Assembly (NCBI RefSeq): GCF_006517535.1
Contig: NZ_VHQH01000040.1
Location: 186,001 to 250,000 of the forward strand
Origin: Schumannella sp. 10F1B-5-1
Lineage (GTDB): Bacteria > Actinomycetota > Actinomycetes > Actinomycetales > Microbacteriaceae
Length of the DNA stretch: 64,000 nt
Direction of reading: 5' to 3'
The position numbers and the translations under genes were made by a program. The notes beneath the pieces were generated by a model that was given only the letters and a program-made list of their open reading frames with translations, searched no databases and was not told the DNA's origin. This document shows positions 17,763 to 27,906 of the stretch, in pieces (the stretch's first letter is position 1; each line of letters opens with the position of its first letter).

Positions 17763-18775
17763 GCGACCCCACGATCCCCGAGCCCGCGACCGAGTCGGCC
17801 GACGAATCGGCGCGAACGGCCCAGCCGATGGCCGCGCCGACGTTCGAGCCGGCCGCTGTGCCGCCGAGCGGTCGCACGGTCGTGATCGCGGGAGCCAGCG
17901 GCTTCATGGGTCGGCGCTTCGCGCAGCTGTTCCGCGATGAGGGCGACCGGGTCGTCACGATCGGCCGTGCCGGCGCCGACGTCACCTGGGGCGACACCGA
18001 GAACATCGTGCGCGCGATCGACGGCAGCGCCCTGCTGCTCAACCTCGCCGGCAAGAGCGTCAACTGCCGCTACAACGAGGCCAACAAGGCCGAGATCTTC
18101 CGCTCGCGGCTCGAGACGACGGCGGAGCTCGGAACCGCGGTGGGCCGCGCATCCACGCCCCCGCCGGTGTGGATGAACGCCTCGACCGCCACGATCTACC
18201 GTCACGCCGACGACCGCCCGATGACCGAGAGCGAGGGCGACATCGGCGAGGGCTTCTCGGTGGATGTCGCCACCAGCTGGGAGCAGACCTTCTTCGCCGC
18301 GGCCCGGCCCGGCGTGCGTCAGGTCGCGCTGCGCACCGCGATCACGCTCGGCGACGGCTCGGCGCTGCAGCCGCTCGTGCGGCTCGCGCGCCTCGGGCTC
18401 GGCGGGCCGAACATCGGCGGCAAGACCCCGGGCGGCAACCAGCGCTTCAGCTGGGTGCACCTCGACGACGCGTACCGCGCGATCCGCTTCCTCGAGCAGA
18501 GCGACCTCGACGGCCCCGTCAACGTGAGCTCGCCGTTCCCGTCGACGAACCGCGAGTTCACCGCGGTGCTGCGCCGCGTGCTCGGGGTGCCGTTCGGAAT
18601 CCCGCTCTACGGGTGGATGCTCGAGCTCGGGTCGCGGCTGATCCGCACCGAGACGGAGCTGGTGCTCAAGAGCCGCTGGGTGCTGCCCGAGCGGCTCCTC
18701 GAGGCCGGATTCGAGTTCGACTACCCGCACCTCGGGCCGGCGCTGCGGCAGATCCTGCACAAGCCGGCCGCGTAG
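17759..18775 (+). CDS. TIGR01777-type epimerase (SDR, DUF1731)
   Basis: A 338-residue NAD(P)-binding protein. After an acidic, low-complexity N-terminus (about 35 residues) comes GASGFMGRRFAQLFRDEGD, the Rossmann glycine motif. LLNLAGKSVNCRYNEANKAEI, MNASTATIYRHADDRPM and FSWVHLDDAYRAIRFLE follow, and the C-terminal DUF1731 part contains LKSRWVLPERLLEAGFEFDYP. This is the YfcH-type family, which has no firm biochemical role. GTG start in a GTGA overlap with the aminotransferase. A second, shorter paralogue lies at 62089-62991. Confidence 0.87.
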   Translation: MSDPTIPEPATESADESARTAQPMAAPTFEPAAVPPSGRTVVIAGASGFMGRRFAQLFRDEGDRVVTIGRAGADVTWGDTENIVRAIDGSALLLNLAGKSVNCRYNEANKAEIFRSRLETTAELGTAVGRASTPPPVWMNASTATIYRHADDRPMTESEGDIGEGFSVDVATSWEQTFFAAARPGVRQVALRTAITLGDGSALQPLVRLARLGLGGPNIGGKTPGGNQRFSWVHLDDAYRAIRFLEQSDLDGPVNVSSPFPSTNREFTAVLRRVLGVPFGIPLYGWMLELGSRLIRTETELVLKSRWVLPERLLEAGFEFDYPHLGPALRQILHKPAA

Positions 18776-18796
18776 GCGCGGCGCGCGTTCCGGCGG

Positions 18797-18968
18797 GATC
18801 GCGCGGCGATCCTGGTTTCGCCGCACGATATGGCGCGGCGATGCCGAGATCGTGCGGCGACCTCGTCGGCGCGGTGTTCGTCTCGGTGGTCGTGGGATCG
18901 GATCGCGCGGCGATCCTGGGTTCGCCGCACGATATGGCGCGGCGACGCTGAGATCGTGCGGCGACCTC
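18797..18968. repeat. Pair of 68-bp direct repeats with internal inverted repeats (REP-like)
   Basis: Two copies, 18797-18864 and 18901-18968, are identical at 65 of 68 positions and offset by 104 bp. Each holds a perfect 12-bp inverted repeat (TCGCCGCACGAT and ATCGTGCGGCGA) separated by 19 nt: 18818-18829 with 18849-18860, and 18922-18933 with 18953-18964. They lie between two convergent genes, the usual place for REP-type elements. I found no further copy in this window. Confidence 0.75.
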
Positions 18969-19035
18969 ATCGTCAGGGGCGCGGGATGCTCGGCGCGGGC
19001 TCGAGGGCGGCGCGTCGGGCGGCGGGCGTCCGGCG

Positions 19036-21378
19036 TCAGCGGCGAGCGGCGCCCGGCGACTCGACCAGCTCGCGGCCGACGGCGGCGACACCCGCGTCGA
19101 GGCGGGCGATCAGCTCGAGGCGCGCGCGCGTCCAGGGGCTGTCGGCCTCGAGCGGACTCTCGCGCACGACGAGCTTGAGCAGTCCCGTCACGGTGTCGGG
19201 CTCGGGGGAGCGGTCCTGCTCGCCGCCGGTGGATGCGGCGGATGCGGCGGACGGCGTCGGCGGGGCTCCGCGATGCCCGGCCGCATCGAGCGAGGTCTGC
19301 AGCGCATCCACCCGCTCGTCGAGCTCGTCGAGCGCCTCGCCCGTGCGGCGGCGGTCGGCCCCGCTCGGAGCCTCGGGCGGCGCCGTCTGCGCGGCGAGAC
19401 GCGCGACGGTGATCGCGATCGCGTCGACCAGCAGGCGCAGCCGTCCGTCCCGACGGTCCCCGCGTCCGGCGGCGAAGCGCGGAACCGGCCCGAGCACCGC
19501 CTCGACGCGGAACAGCGCCTGGTCGACCGCGCGGGCCGACGTGCGCAGATCGGACTCGCCGGCGCGCAGCGCCGCCGAGAACCCGCCCACGCCCTCGAGC
19601 AGCTCGCGCACCGCCCGGCGCACGAGCGACGTCGTGCCCAGCGGCAGCACGATGGCGCTCACGCCGACCGCGACGAGCGCGCCGAGCCCGTTCTCGACCA
19701 GGCGCAGCGGGATCGTCTCGGGCGTCAGCTGCTGCGTCGCGGAGTAGAGCTGGCAGAGCAGCACGACGAGCGCGATGACCCAGCCGGGATAGGCGCTCGA
19801 GATGAAGAACACGCCGAGCCCCAGACAGAGCAGCACGATCGCGACGGTCCAGGCGGGATGCGCGGTCGCCGTGAGCGCGGCCAGCGGGATGCCGATCAGG
19901 CCGCCGGCGGCGGTGCCCCAGATGCGGCTCCAGGTCTTGCGCAGGCGCTCGCGGGTCGTCGTGGTGCCCGAGAGCACGACGACGACCCCGATGACAGCCC
20001 AGTAGAAGCGGTTGCCGCCCGTGATCTGGTCGATGACCACGGCGATCGGCTCGGCGATCGCGACCGCGATGAGCCCCTGCACGGCGGTGCGCCCGGCGGC
20101 GGTCAGCCGCAGTCGTCGCCAGAAGCCGCGCGCGGTCGCATCGGCCACGACCGAGTCGGTCAGGTCGCCCGGGCCCGAGATGCGGCCGTTGATGACGCTC
20201 ACGGCCGACTCGAACGGGATCGCGGTGCCCTCGGGGTCGAGGTCGCGCTGCGTCGTGCGCCACTCGTCGACCGCGCGGGCGAGGTTGCGCAGGGCGAGCT
20301 CGAGGCGCCGCAGCTCGCGAGCCGCCGCGTCGCCGGCGATCGCGGCCGAGCCGTCTTCGCGCAGCGCGGCGAGACGGTCGGCGGCGACGACGGCGGAGGG
20401 CCCGGCGCCGGCGCCGTCGAGCGCGGCGGCGACGCGACCGCGCAGGACCGCGCTCGCGCGGTCGGCGGGGGAGGGCCCGTCGGCCGCGGCGTCGTCATCA
20501 GCCGGCGCTGCCGGGAGCCGGCCCGCCGCATCCGCGATCGTCTCGACCGCCAGCTCGACGTCGAACAGCGCCCGGTGCAGGGCGTGCGCGAGCGTGCCGC
20601 GCACGCCGGGGCCTCCCTCGGAGATCAGCCCGTCGGCCAGCAGCGCCGCCACCTGCAGGCGGTCGATGCGGCGGCGGAGCGTGCGCTCGCGGCGGGGCCG
20701 GGTCGCGGCGGAGGCCAGCAGCAGCTCGACCGTGCCGCCGACGACCTGGTCGACCAGCACTCCGACGGCGGCGCGCGTGCGCTGCAGCGACCGAGCCGCG
20801 TCGGGGCGGAAGAACAGCAGCCGCAGCACGATCGTCGTCGCCAGCGACGCCGCGAACAGCGCCGCGAGCTCGATGAAGTCGGTCGCCGGCAACGGCAGCA
20901 GCAGTCCGCTGATGAACGCGGCGAACGCGCCGACGCCCGCGTCGGCGACCCAGCCGCCGCGCCCCTGCGCCAGCAGCTGGCCCGCCAGCAGCACGACGAC
21001 CAGCACGAGCTCGACGACGCGGTAGCGGTGCAGCTCGAGACTGAGGAACAGCGCCACCACGAAGGGCACGAACATGAGCGCCGTGCGCCAGGCCTCGGTG
21101 CGGGCGCGCGCGTCGGAGACGACGAGGCAGCTGAGGAACGCGGGCAGCGCGCCGAGCATCACGCCGACGACGGGAGGGAGGCCGAGCGCCATGCCGAGCA
21201 GCCAGCCGACGAGCATCCCGGCACCGGAGCAGACCAGCGCCCGCAGCCCCGCGAGAGTGCGGGTGAGGCCGATGTCGCGGGTGACGAGCAGCTGGGCCAG
21301 ACGGGCGAGCGCGGTGCGCGGGCGGATGCGCGGAGCCTCGTCCTGCGTCATCGGCGAAGCCATGCGGGCGCGCGCCAT
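19036..21378 (-). CDS. FUSC-family membrane protein (putative aromatic/drug exporter)
   Basis: A 780-residue inner-membrane protein with two hydrophobic blocks: about residues 40-180 (GAGMLVGWLLGMALGLPPVVG and following segments) and about 430-590 (AVAIAEPIAVVIDQITGGNRFYWAVI). They are separated by a long soluble stretch, with another soluble stretch at the end. This is the layout of FUSC/YccS/fusaric-acid-resistance-like proteins, thought to export aromatic acids. The start is uncertain: three in-frame ATGs lie at 21378, 21363 and 21351, and GAGAGG abuts the first. It stands alone and is not obviously tied to its neighbours. Confidence 0.83.
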   Translation of the reverse strand: MARARMASPMTQDEAPRIRPRTALARLAQLLVTRDIGLTRTLAGLRALVCSGAGMLVGWLLGMALGLPPVVGVMLGALPAFLSCLVVSDARARTEAWRTALMFVPFVVALFLSLELHRYRVVELVLVVVLLAGQLLAQGRGGWVADAGVGAFAAFISGLLLPLPATDFIELAALFAASLATTIVLRLLFFRPDAARSLQRTRAAVGVLVDQVVGGTVELLLASAATRPRRERTLRRRIDRLQVAALLADGLISEGGPGVRGTLAHALHRALFDVELAVETIADAAGRLPAAPADDDAAADGPSPADRASAVLRGRVAAALDGAGAGPSAVVAADRLAALREDGSAAIAGDAAARELRRLELALRNLARAVDEWRTTQRDLDPEGTAIPFESAVSVINGRISGPGDLTDSVVADATARGFWRRLRLTAAGRTAVQGLIAVAIAEPIAVVIDQITGGNRFYWAVIGVVVVLSGTTTTRERLRKTWSRIWGTAAGGLIGIPLAALTATAHPAWTVAIVLLCLGLGVFFISSAYPGWVIALVVLLCQLYSATQQLTPETIPLRLVENGLGALVAVGVSAIVLPLGTTSLVRRAVRELLEGVGGFSAALRAGESDLRTSARAVDQALFRVEAVLGPVPRFAAGRGDRRDGRLRLLVDAIAITVARLAAQTAPPEAPSGADRRRTGEALDELDERVDALQTSLDAAGHRGAPPTPSAASAASTGGEQDRSPEPDTVTGLLKLVVRESPLEADSPWTRARLELIARLDAGVAAVGRELVESPGAARR

Positions 21379-21534
21379 CCTCTCGTCTCGGTGGAGGGCC
21401 AGACTACTCGCGGCGGGCGACGCCGATCTCGCGCCCGGGACCCGAGCGACGTCATCGCGGCACCGCGAACCAGCCGTGGAAGCAGCGAACGGGCCGGCCG
21501 CACGAGGCGGCCGACCCGTTCCGGGGCAGGTGGA

Positions 21535-22911
21535 TCAGGCGGCGTCGATCGCGTTCGCGCGGCGACGCACGAGCACCATCGTCAGACCGGCGAGCACGAG
21601 CGCGCCGGCGGCGAGCAGCCCGGTGTTCGCCTCGACGCCGGTCTCGGCCAGCGCGGCCGGGCGGGCCGTGGCGGCGATCTGGACCGCCGCGGTCGCGATC
21701 TGCTGTCCGTTCACGAGGGCGACCAGCGTGTGCGAGCCGGCCGGGGCCGAGGTAGGGACGGTCGTCACGAAGCTCAGCACGCCGTTCTGGTCGGCGACCG
21801 CGCTGCCGAGGGCGATCGGGTCGGAGTGCAGCTCGAACGAGACCACGGTGCCGGGGCGGAAGCCCGAACCGTCGACCGTCAGCTTGCTGCCGGCCGTGAG
21901 CGTGCCCGAGGTCTTCAGCACGAGCTTCTCGTCACCGGTCGGCGTGTAGGCGGGGGTCTCGGGAGTGGTGCTCTCGTCGGCGGTGATCGTGAAGCTCACG
22001 ACCTCGACCACGCCCGAGCGCATCCCCTCGGCGTCGATCGAGTAGGTGTCGGGCGCCACGAGTCCGTCGCTCGCCCCGGTGCCGCCGAGCGTCACGATGA
22101 CGATCCCGTCTTCATCGGCCAGGTAGTCGTCGGGGCTGCGCTCGCCGTCGCTGGTCAGCCAGACGCTCTCACCGGGAACGAATCCGCTGAAGGTGAAGGT
22201 GACGCCGGTCGCGGCAAATTCGCTCTGCGAGACGCTCGGCTTGTCGACCGTCGCGGTGCCGGCGGGCGTGAAGCGGGTCGTGAGGCCGTTCCAGGTGATC
22301 GCGGCGACCGAGTTCGGACCGGTGGATCGGTTGAGGAAGACGCCCGTCGCGAGGATCTGCGCGTCGGGTCCGATGGCCTCGAGCAGCTCGTTCAGCGAGT
22401 AGGCGCCGTCCTTGACGTGGGTCGCGTCGATGTTCTGGCTCGTCGTCCAGCCGCCGGCGGCATCCGGGGCGGGCAGCGAGGCCGTCGTCGGGTCGGCGAA
22501 CGAGGTCGGGCGCAGGGTCGTGAAGCCCTTCTCCTGAGCCGTCGCGGCGTCCGGGTGGGCGAACAGCGAGATCTGGAACGCGGCGGCGCCCTGGGGCACC
22601 ACGACGCGGGCGTTCGAGACGAGCGCGGCGATCGCGGCGCCGTCGCCGGTGTTCGCGCCGTTCATCAGCTGGTAGTCGCCGACGACCGTGAGGCCAGAGG
22701 CGGTGTCGGCGACGCTGTCGGTCGTCTTGCCCGAACCGAGCGACCCGGCGAACCAGGAGGTCGGGTACGGCGAGGTCTCGGCGCCGATGTCGGCCTTGTG
22801 CTTGTAGGCGTCACCCACCGGCTGGGCGGCGGTGGCGGGCAGCGCGGTCGCGACCAGGGCGCCGGCGATGGCGATCCCGGTCGAGGCCGCGAGAAGGCGG
22901 GTGATCTTCAC
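21535..22911 (-). CDS. Cell-wall-anchored surface protein with LAETG sorting signal
   Basis: A 458-residue secreted protein. A signal peptide (basic KITR start, hydrophobic core, ATALPATAAQ cleavage region) is followed by an extracellular part I do not recognise in its first half. Two probable Ig-like modules follow (GVTFTFSGFVPGESVWLTSDG; LTVDGSGFRPGTVVSFELHS). It ends with LAETG (residues 421-425), a hydrophobic helix and an RRR tail. LAxTG is typical of class E sortases of high-GC actinobacteria. GTG start at 22911. No sortase gene is in the window. It is transcribed divergently from lepA. Confidence 0.82.
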   Translation of the reverse strand: MKITRLLAASTGIAIAGALVATALPATAAQPVGDAYKHKADIGAETSPYPTSWFAGSLGSGKTTDSVADTASGLTVVGDYQLMNGANTGDGAAIAALVSNARVVVPQGAAAFQISLFAHPDAATAQEKGFTTLRPTSFADPTTASLPAPDAAGGWTTSQNIDATHVKDGAYSLNELLEAIGPDAQILATGVFLNRSTGPNSVAAITWNGLTTRFTPAGTATVDKPSVSQSEFAATGVTFTFSGFVPGESVWLTSDGERSPDDYLADEDGIVIVTLGGTGASDGLVAPDTYSIDAEGMRSGVVEVVSFTITADESTTPETPAYTPTGDEKLVLKTSGTLTAGSKLTVDGSGFRPGTVVSFELHSDPIALGSAVADQNGVLSFVTTVPTSAPAGSHTLVALVNGQQIATAAVQIAATARPAALAETGVEANTGLLAAGALVLAGLTMVLVRRRANAIDAA

Positions 22912-22971
22912 GCGTGGTTCCGTTCGTCGAGGCTGTGGTGAGCAGTCCTCGTCAAGGACACTCGTCGCACA

Positions 22972-22977
22972 AGCTAA
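22972..22977 (-). promoter_or_regulatory. Possible -10 element of the LAETG protein gene
   Basis: TAGCTT on the minus strand, about 60 nt upstream of the GTG. No convincing -35 is seen. The rest of the 244-bp divergent gap to lepA contains TTGACA at 23014-23019 on the plus strand, but without a good -10 at normal spacing. Confidence 0.3.
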
Positions 22978-23155
22978 CGAGCCGACGGATGTCGCACAGC
23001 GTTTCCTGAGGATTTGACACCCGGACTGGGGTGGTCGGCGCGGTCGATCCCGCGCGGCTGTGCGTGCTGGCCCGGCGGGCCGGGTCATCTGCCCGGCCGG
23101 CCGCCCGGAACACCCTGTCCGCGCGCACCCGCGCGGGATGCGAGAATCGACGGCG

Positions 23156-25012
<1,857 letters not shown>

Positions 25013-25054
25013 CCGTCGGCGTCGGTCGACGGTGGCGCCGGCCGACCGGGGGAG

Positions 25055-25060
25055 TAGCCT
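25055..25060 (+). promoter_or_regulatory. -10 element (TAGCCT), likely leaderless
   Basis: TAGCCT followed by 7 nt and the ATG at 25068. The GGGGGAG upstream of it is too far from the ATG to act as ribosome-binding site. Confidence 0.45.
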
Positions 25061-25067
25061 GCCGCGC

Positions 25068-25511
25068 ATGAGCGGCGGCGATGGCGCGACCGAAGGCGAC
25101 GGCCTCGCGGCGCTGCGAGCGCTCGCTCTCGAGATGCCCGGCGCCGAGGAGGGCGTGCGGTTCGGTCACGTCGTGTGGCGCGCCGCGCCCGGCGGCACCG
25201 GCTTCGTCTGGGTGCGCCCGTTCTCGAAGGCCGACGTGCAACGCGACGGGCCGGCGCCCGAGGGCACGATCGTCGCGTTCCGGGTCGCCGACGACGACAC
25301 GAAGCGCGCGCTGCTGGCCGGCGAGAGCGCGCTGTTCACGATCCAGCACTTCGATGGCTTCCCGGCTGTGCTCGGCGTGCTCGAGGCGCTCGACGCCGCG
25401 CTGCTCGGCGAGCTCGTGATCGAGGCGTGGCTGGCGACCGCGCCGGCGACGGCCCGACGGGCCTGGCTGGACGCGCATCCCGAGCTCGGCGGCGACATCG
25501 CCCACCCCTGA
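25068..25511 (+). CDS. MmcQ/YjbR-family protein
   Basis: A 147-residue small protein with the YjbR fold pattern: an N-terminal helix with LALEMPGAEEGVRFGHVVWRA, a central WVRPFSK strand, and a C-terminal [19 protein letters not shown] helix. The family resembles DNA-binding double-wing proteins, but its function is not established. Single gene with its own promoter element, between lepA and the cyclase. Confidence 0.72.
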   Translation: MSGGDGATEGDGLAALRALALEMPGAEEGVRFGHVVWRAAPGGTGFVWVRPFSKADVQRDGPAPEGTIVAFRVADDDTKRALLAGESALFTIQHFDGFPAVLGVLEALDAALLGELVIEAWLATAPATARRAWLDAHPELGGDIAHP

Positions 25512-25602
25512 TCGGCAGACCGCGGCACCGGCGGAGCACCCGATCGGTCTACCCGGGTCGGCGAGCTTCGGAGAAACCCTCGACCTCGGGTTGAAGCGGG
25601 GC

Positions 25603-25608
25603 TACAGT
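25603..25608 (+). promoter_or_regulatory. Possible promoter of the cyclase-channel operon
   Basis: TACAGT as -10, with TCGACC 17 bp upstream (25580-25585) as a 4/6 -35. It lies about 65 bp before the cyclase ATG, which has GGAGG at 25663-25667. Confidence 0.4.
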
Positions 25609-25671
25609 CTCACCAACCGCTGACCCCACCGCTGAGGCCTGTCGAGCCGGGCAGCGGCCAGGGGAGGCGGC

Positions 25672-27906
25672 ATGAGCGACACGACGAACCGTTCGACCGA
25701 CGGCGACGGCGACGGGAACGCGGCAGCGCCCGCCTCGCCTGCACTCGGTGCGACGGGATCACCGCCGACTGGGCTGCCCATCGGCACGCGGCGCGGCCGG
25801 GCGCGGCGGGGGATCAGCATCCAGTCGAAGCTGCTCATCATGCTGCTCGCCACGAGCCTCGTGTCGACGGCCGTCGTCGGCGCGATCGGCTACATCAGCG
25901 CGACCGGAGCGCTGAAGGAGGCCGCGCTCGACCAGCTGGTCGGCATCCGCGGGGCTCGGGCAGCCGAGATCACCCGCACGATGGAGAACATCCGCACGAC
26001 GGCGATTCTCGCCTCGGGCAACGAGAGCGCGGTGGCCGCGTCGGAGGCGTTCAACGCCGGCTTCGCCGAGCTGCAGCAGCAGACGCCGAGCGCGGCCGAC
26101 GAGTCGGCGGTCGGCGACTTCTACTCCGACACCTTCGTGCCCGCGCTCGAGAAGAGCTCGGGCGAGCAGTTCAGCGACACCGCCTTCGCGCCGACCGATC
26201 CGGCCGGCGTCTACCTTCAGGCGAAGTACACGGCGCCGCTCGCCCTCGACTACGACCGCGCGCTCGCCTTCGCGGATGCCGGTGACGGCAGCGCGTGGTC
26301 GGCGGCGAACGCCGAGTACAACGGCTTCTTCTCGAGCCTGGTCGAGCGCATCGGCTTCGAGGACGCCCTGCTGCTCGACACCGACGGCGACGTCGTCTAC
26401 TCGGCCTACCTCGGCGCCGACCTGGGCACGAACCTGCGCACGGGTCCGTACCGCGACTCCGACCTGGCGAAGGCCTACGACGAGGTGCTCGCGACGAACA
26501 GCGTCGACGCGACCCGCTTCACCGACTTCCAGCGCTACGTGCCGTCGCTGAACAGCCCGACGGCGTGGGCGCTGTCGCCGATCGGCGACGCCGACGGCCG
26601 CGTCACGGGCGTGCTCGCTTTGCAGATCCCGGCCGACACGATCAACGACGTCATGACGGGCGATCAGGGCTGGTCGAAGCAGGGGCTCGGCGGCACCGGC
26701 GAGGTGTACCTGGCCGGCGACGACCGCACCATGCGGTCGATCTCGCGCGAGCTCGTGCAGCATCCGAAGCAGTACGAGCGCGACGCGATCGCGGCCGGCA
26801 CGCCGTCGAGCACGGCGAAGGAGGTCGTCGCCGAGAAGACCACGATCCTGCTGCAGCCGCTGCGCAACGACTCGGTGACGCAGGCGCTGCGGGGCAGGAC
26901 GGGGACGAACGAGGCGCCCAGCTACGTCGGCGGGCAGTCGCTCGCGGCCTATGCCCCGCTGCAGATCGAGGGGCTCAACTGGGTGATCGTGGCGCGCATC
27001 ACGACCGCCGAGGCGTACGCGCCCGCGGCCGAGTTCACGCGCAACCTGGTGCTCTCGACCGCGGCCATCGCGCTGCTGGTGAGTCTGCTCTCGCTGCTGC
27101 TCGCGCAGATCTTCCTGCGTCCGCTGCGACGACTGCAGACGGCGGTGCAGCGCGTCTCGGCGGGCGAGCTCGGCGTGCAGGTCGACACCGGCTCGCGCGA
27201 CGAGGTCGCCGACCTCGGCGTCGCGTTCAACGACATGAGCCGCAGCCTCGAGATCAAGGCCGAGCTGCTGGATGCGGAGCGCGCCGAATACGACCGGCTG
27301 CTGCACACCGTCATGCCCGAGACCGTGGCGAAGCGCTACCGGCAGGGCGACGAGACCATCGCCGAGGACCACCAGGACGTGACGGTCATCTTCGGCGACA
27401 TCGTCGGCTTCGACGACTTCAGCCGCGGCATGGACTCGGCGCAGAGCCTGGCTCTGCTGAACGACATCGTGCGCGGCTTCGACGACGCGGCGACCCGCCT
27501 CGGGGTCGAGCGGGTGCGCACGACCCGGCTCGAGGGCTACCTGGCGAGCTGCGGCCTGATCGTGCCGCGCGTCGACAACGCCCGCCGCGTGGTCGAGTTC
27601 GCGATCGAGATGCAGGGCGTGCTCGACCGGCTCGGCGCACAGCACGGCGCGCACCTCACGCTGCGCGCCGGCGTCGACTCCGGAACCGTGACCAGCGGGC
27701 TCATCGGCCGCTCGAGCGTGGTCTACGACATGTGGGGCGATGCCGTGAACCTGGCGCACCGGGTTCAGGATGCGGCCCAGGGGTCGGGCATCTACGTCAC
27801 GCAGGGCGTGGCCGACCAGCTGCCCGACACGATCCCGCTGGTCGAGGCCGAGCAGCTCGGCGACGAGCGGGTCTGGAAGGTCGACCTGGAGGCCCGTCGT
27901 GGTTGA
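25672..27906 (+). CDS. Membrane-bound class III adenylate/guanylate cyclase-like protein
   Basis: 744 residues. Layout: cytoplasmic tail, membrane helix (about 50-72), large extracellular sensor (about 75-455, Cache-like), second helix (about 460-482), HAMP (FLRPLRRLQTAVQRVSAGELG), then a cyclase homology domain (about 565-740). In that domain the first metal Asp (D576 in FGDIVGF) and the transition-state pair N693/R697 (WGDAVNLAHRV) are present. The second metal Asp appears replaced by Glu (E621 in RTTRLEGYLASCG), and the nearby Lys by Arg. It may be weakly active or purely regulatory. It overlaps the following channel gene by 8 bp. Confidence 0.85.
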   Translation: MSDTTNRSTDGDGDGNAAAPASPALGATGSPPTGLPIGTRRGRARRGISIQSKLLIMLLATSLVSTAVVGAIGYISATGALKEAALDQLVGIRGARAAEITRTMENIRTTAILASGNESAVAASEAFNAGFAELQQQTPSAADESAVGDFYSDTFVPALEKSSGEQFSDTAFAPTDPAGVYLQAKYTAPLALDYDRALAFADAGDGSAWSAANAEYNGFFSSLVERIGFEDALLLDTDGDVVYSAYLGADLGTNLRTGPYRDSDLAKAYDEVLATNSVDATRFTDFQRYVPSLNSPTAWALSPIGDADGRVTGVLALQIPADTINDVMTGDQGWSKQGLGGTGEVYLAGDDRTMRSISRELVQHPKQYERDAIAAGTPSSTAKEVVAEKTTILLQPLRNDSVTQALRGRTGTNEAPSYVGGQSLAAYAPLQIEGLNWVIVARITTAEAYAPAAEFTRNLVLSTAAIALLVSLLSLLLAQIFLRPLRRLQTAVQRVSAGELGVQVDTGSRDEVADLGVAFNDMSRSLEIKAELLDAERAEYDRLLHTVMPETVAKRYRQGDETIAEDHQDVTVIFGDIVGFDDFSRGMDSAQSLALLNDIVRGFDDAATRLGVERVRTTRLEGYLASCGLIVPRVDNARRVVEFAIEMQGVLDRLGAQHGAHLTLRAGVDSGTVTSGLIGRSSVVYDMWGDAVNLAHRVQDAAQGSGIYVTQGVADQLPDTIPLVEAEQLGDERVWKVDLEARRG

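Noticed and set aside
18836-18972. Possible small peptide encoded by the repeat pair
   Set aside because: The two copies are offset by 104 bp, not a multiple of three, so the repeats are read in different frames and conservation is at DNA level.
19273-22941. 1222-codon open frame on the plus strand opposite the FUSC and LAETG genes
   Set aside because: Its translation is Arg/Gly/Ala/His-rich without motifs, and it mirrors two well-supported genes on the other strand. High-GC DNA produces such shadow frames.
23014-23019. TTGACA as -35 of a lepA promoter
   Set aside because: No TAnnnT hexamer is found 16-18 bp downstream, so the match is probably chance.
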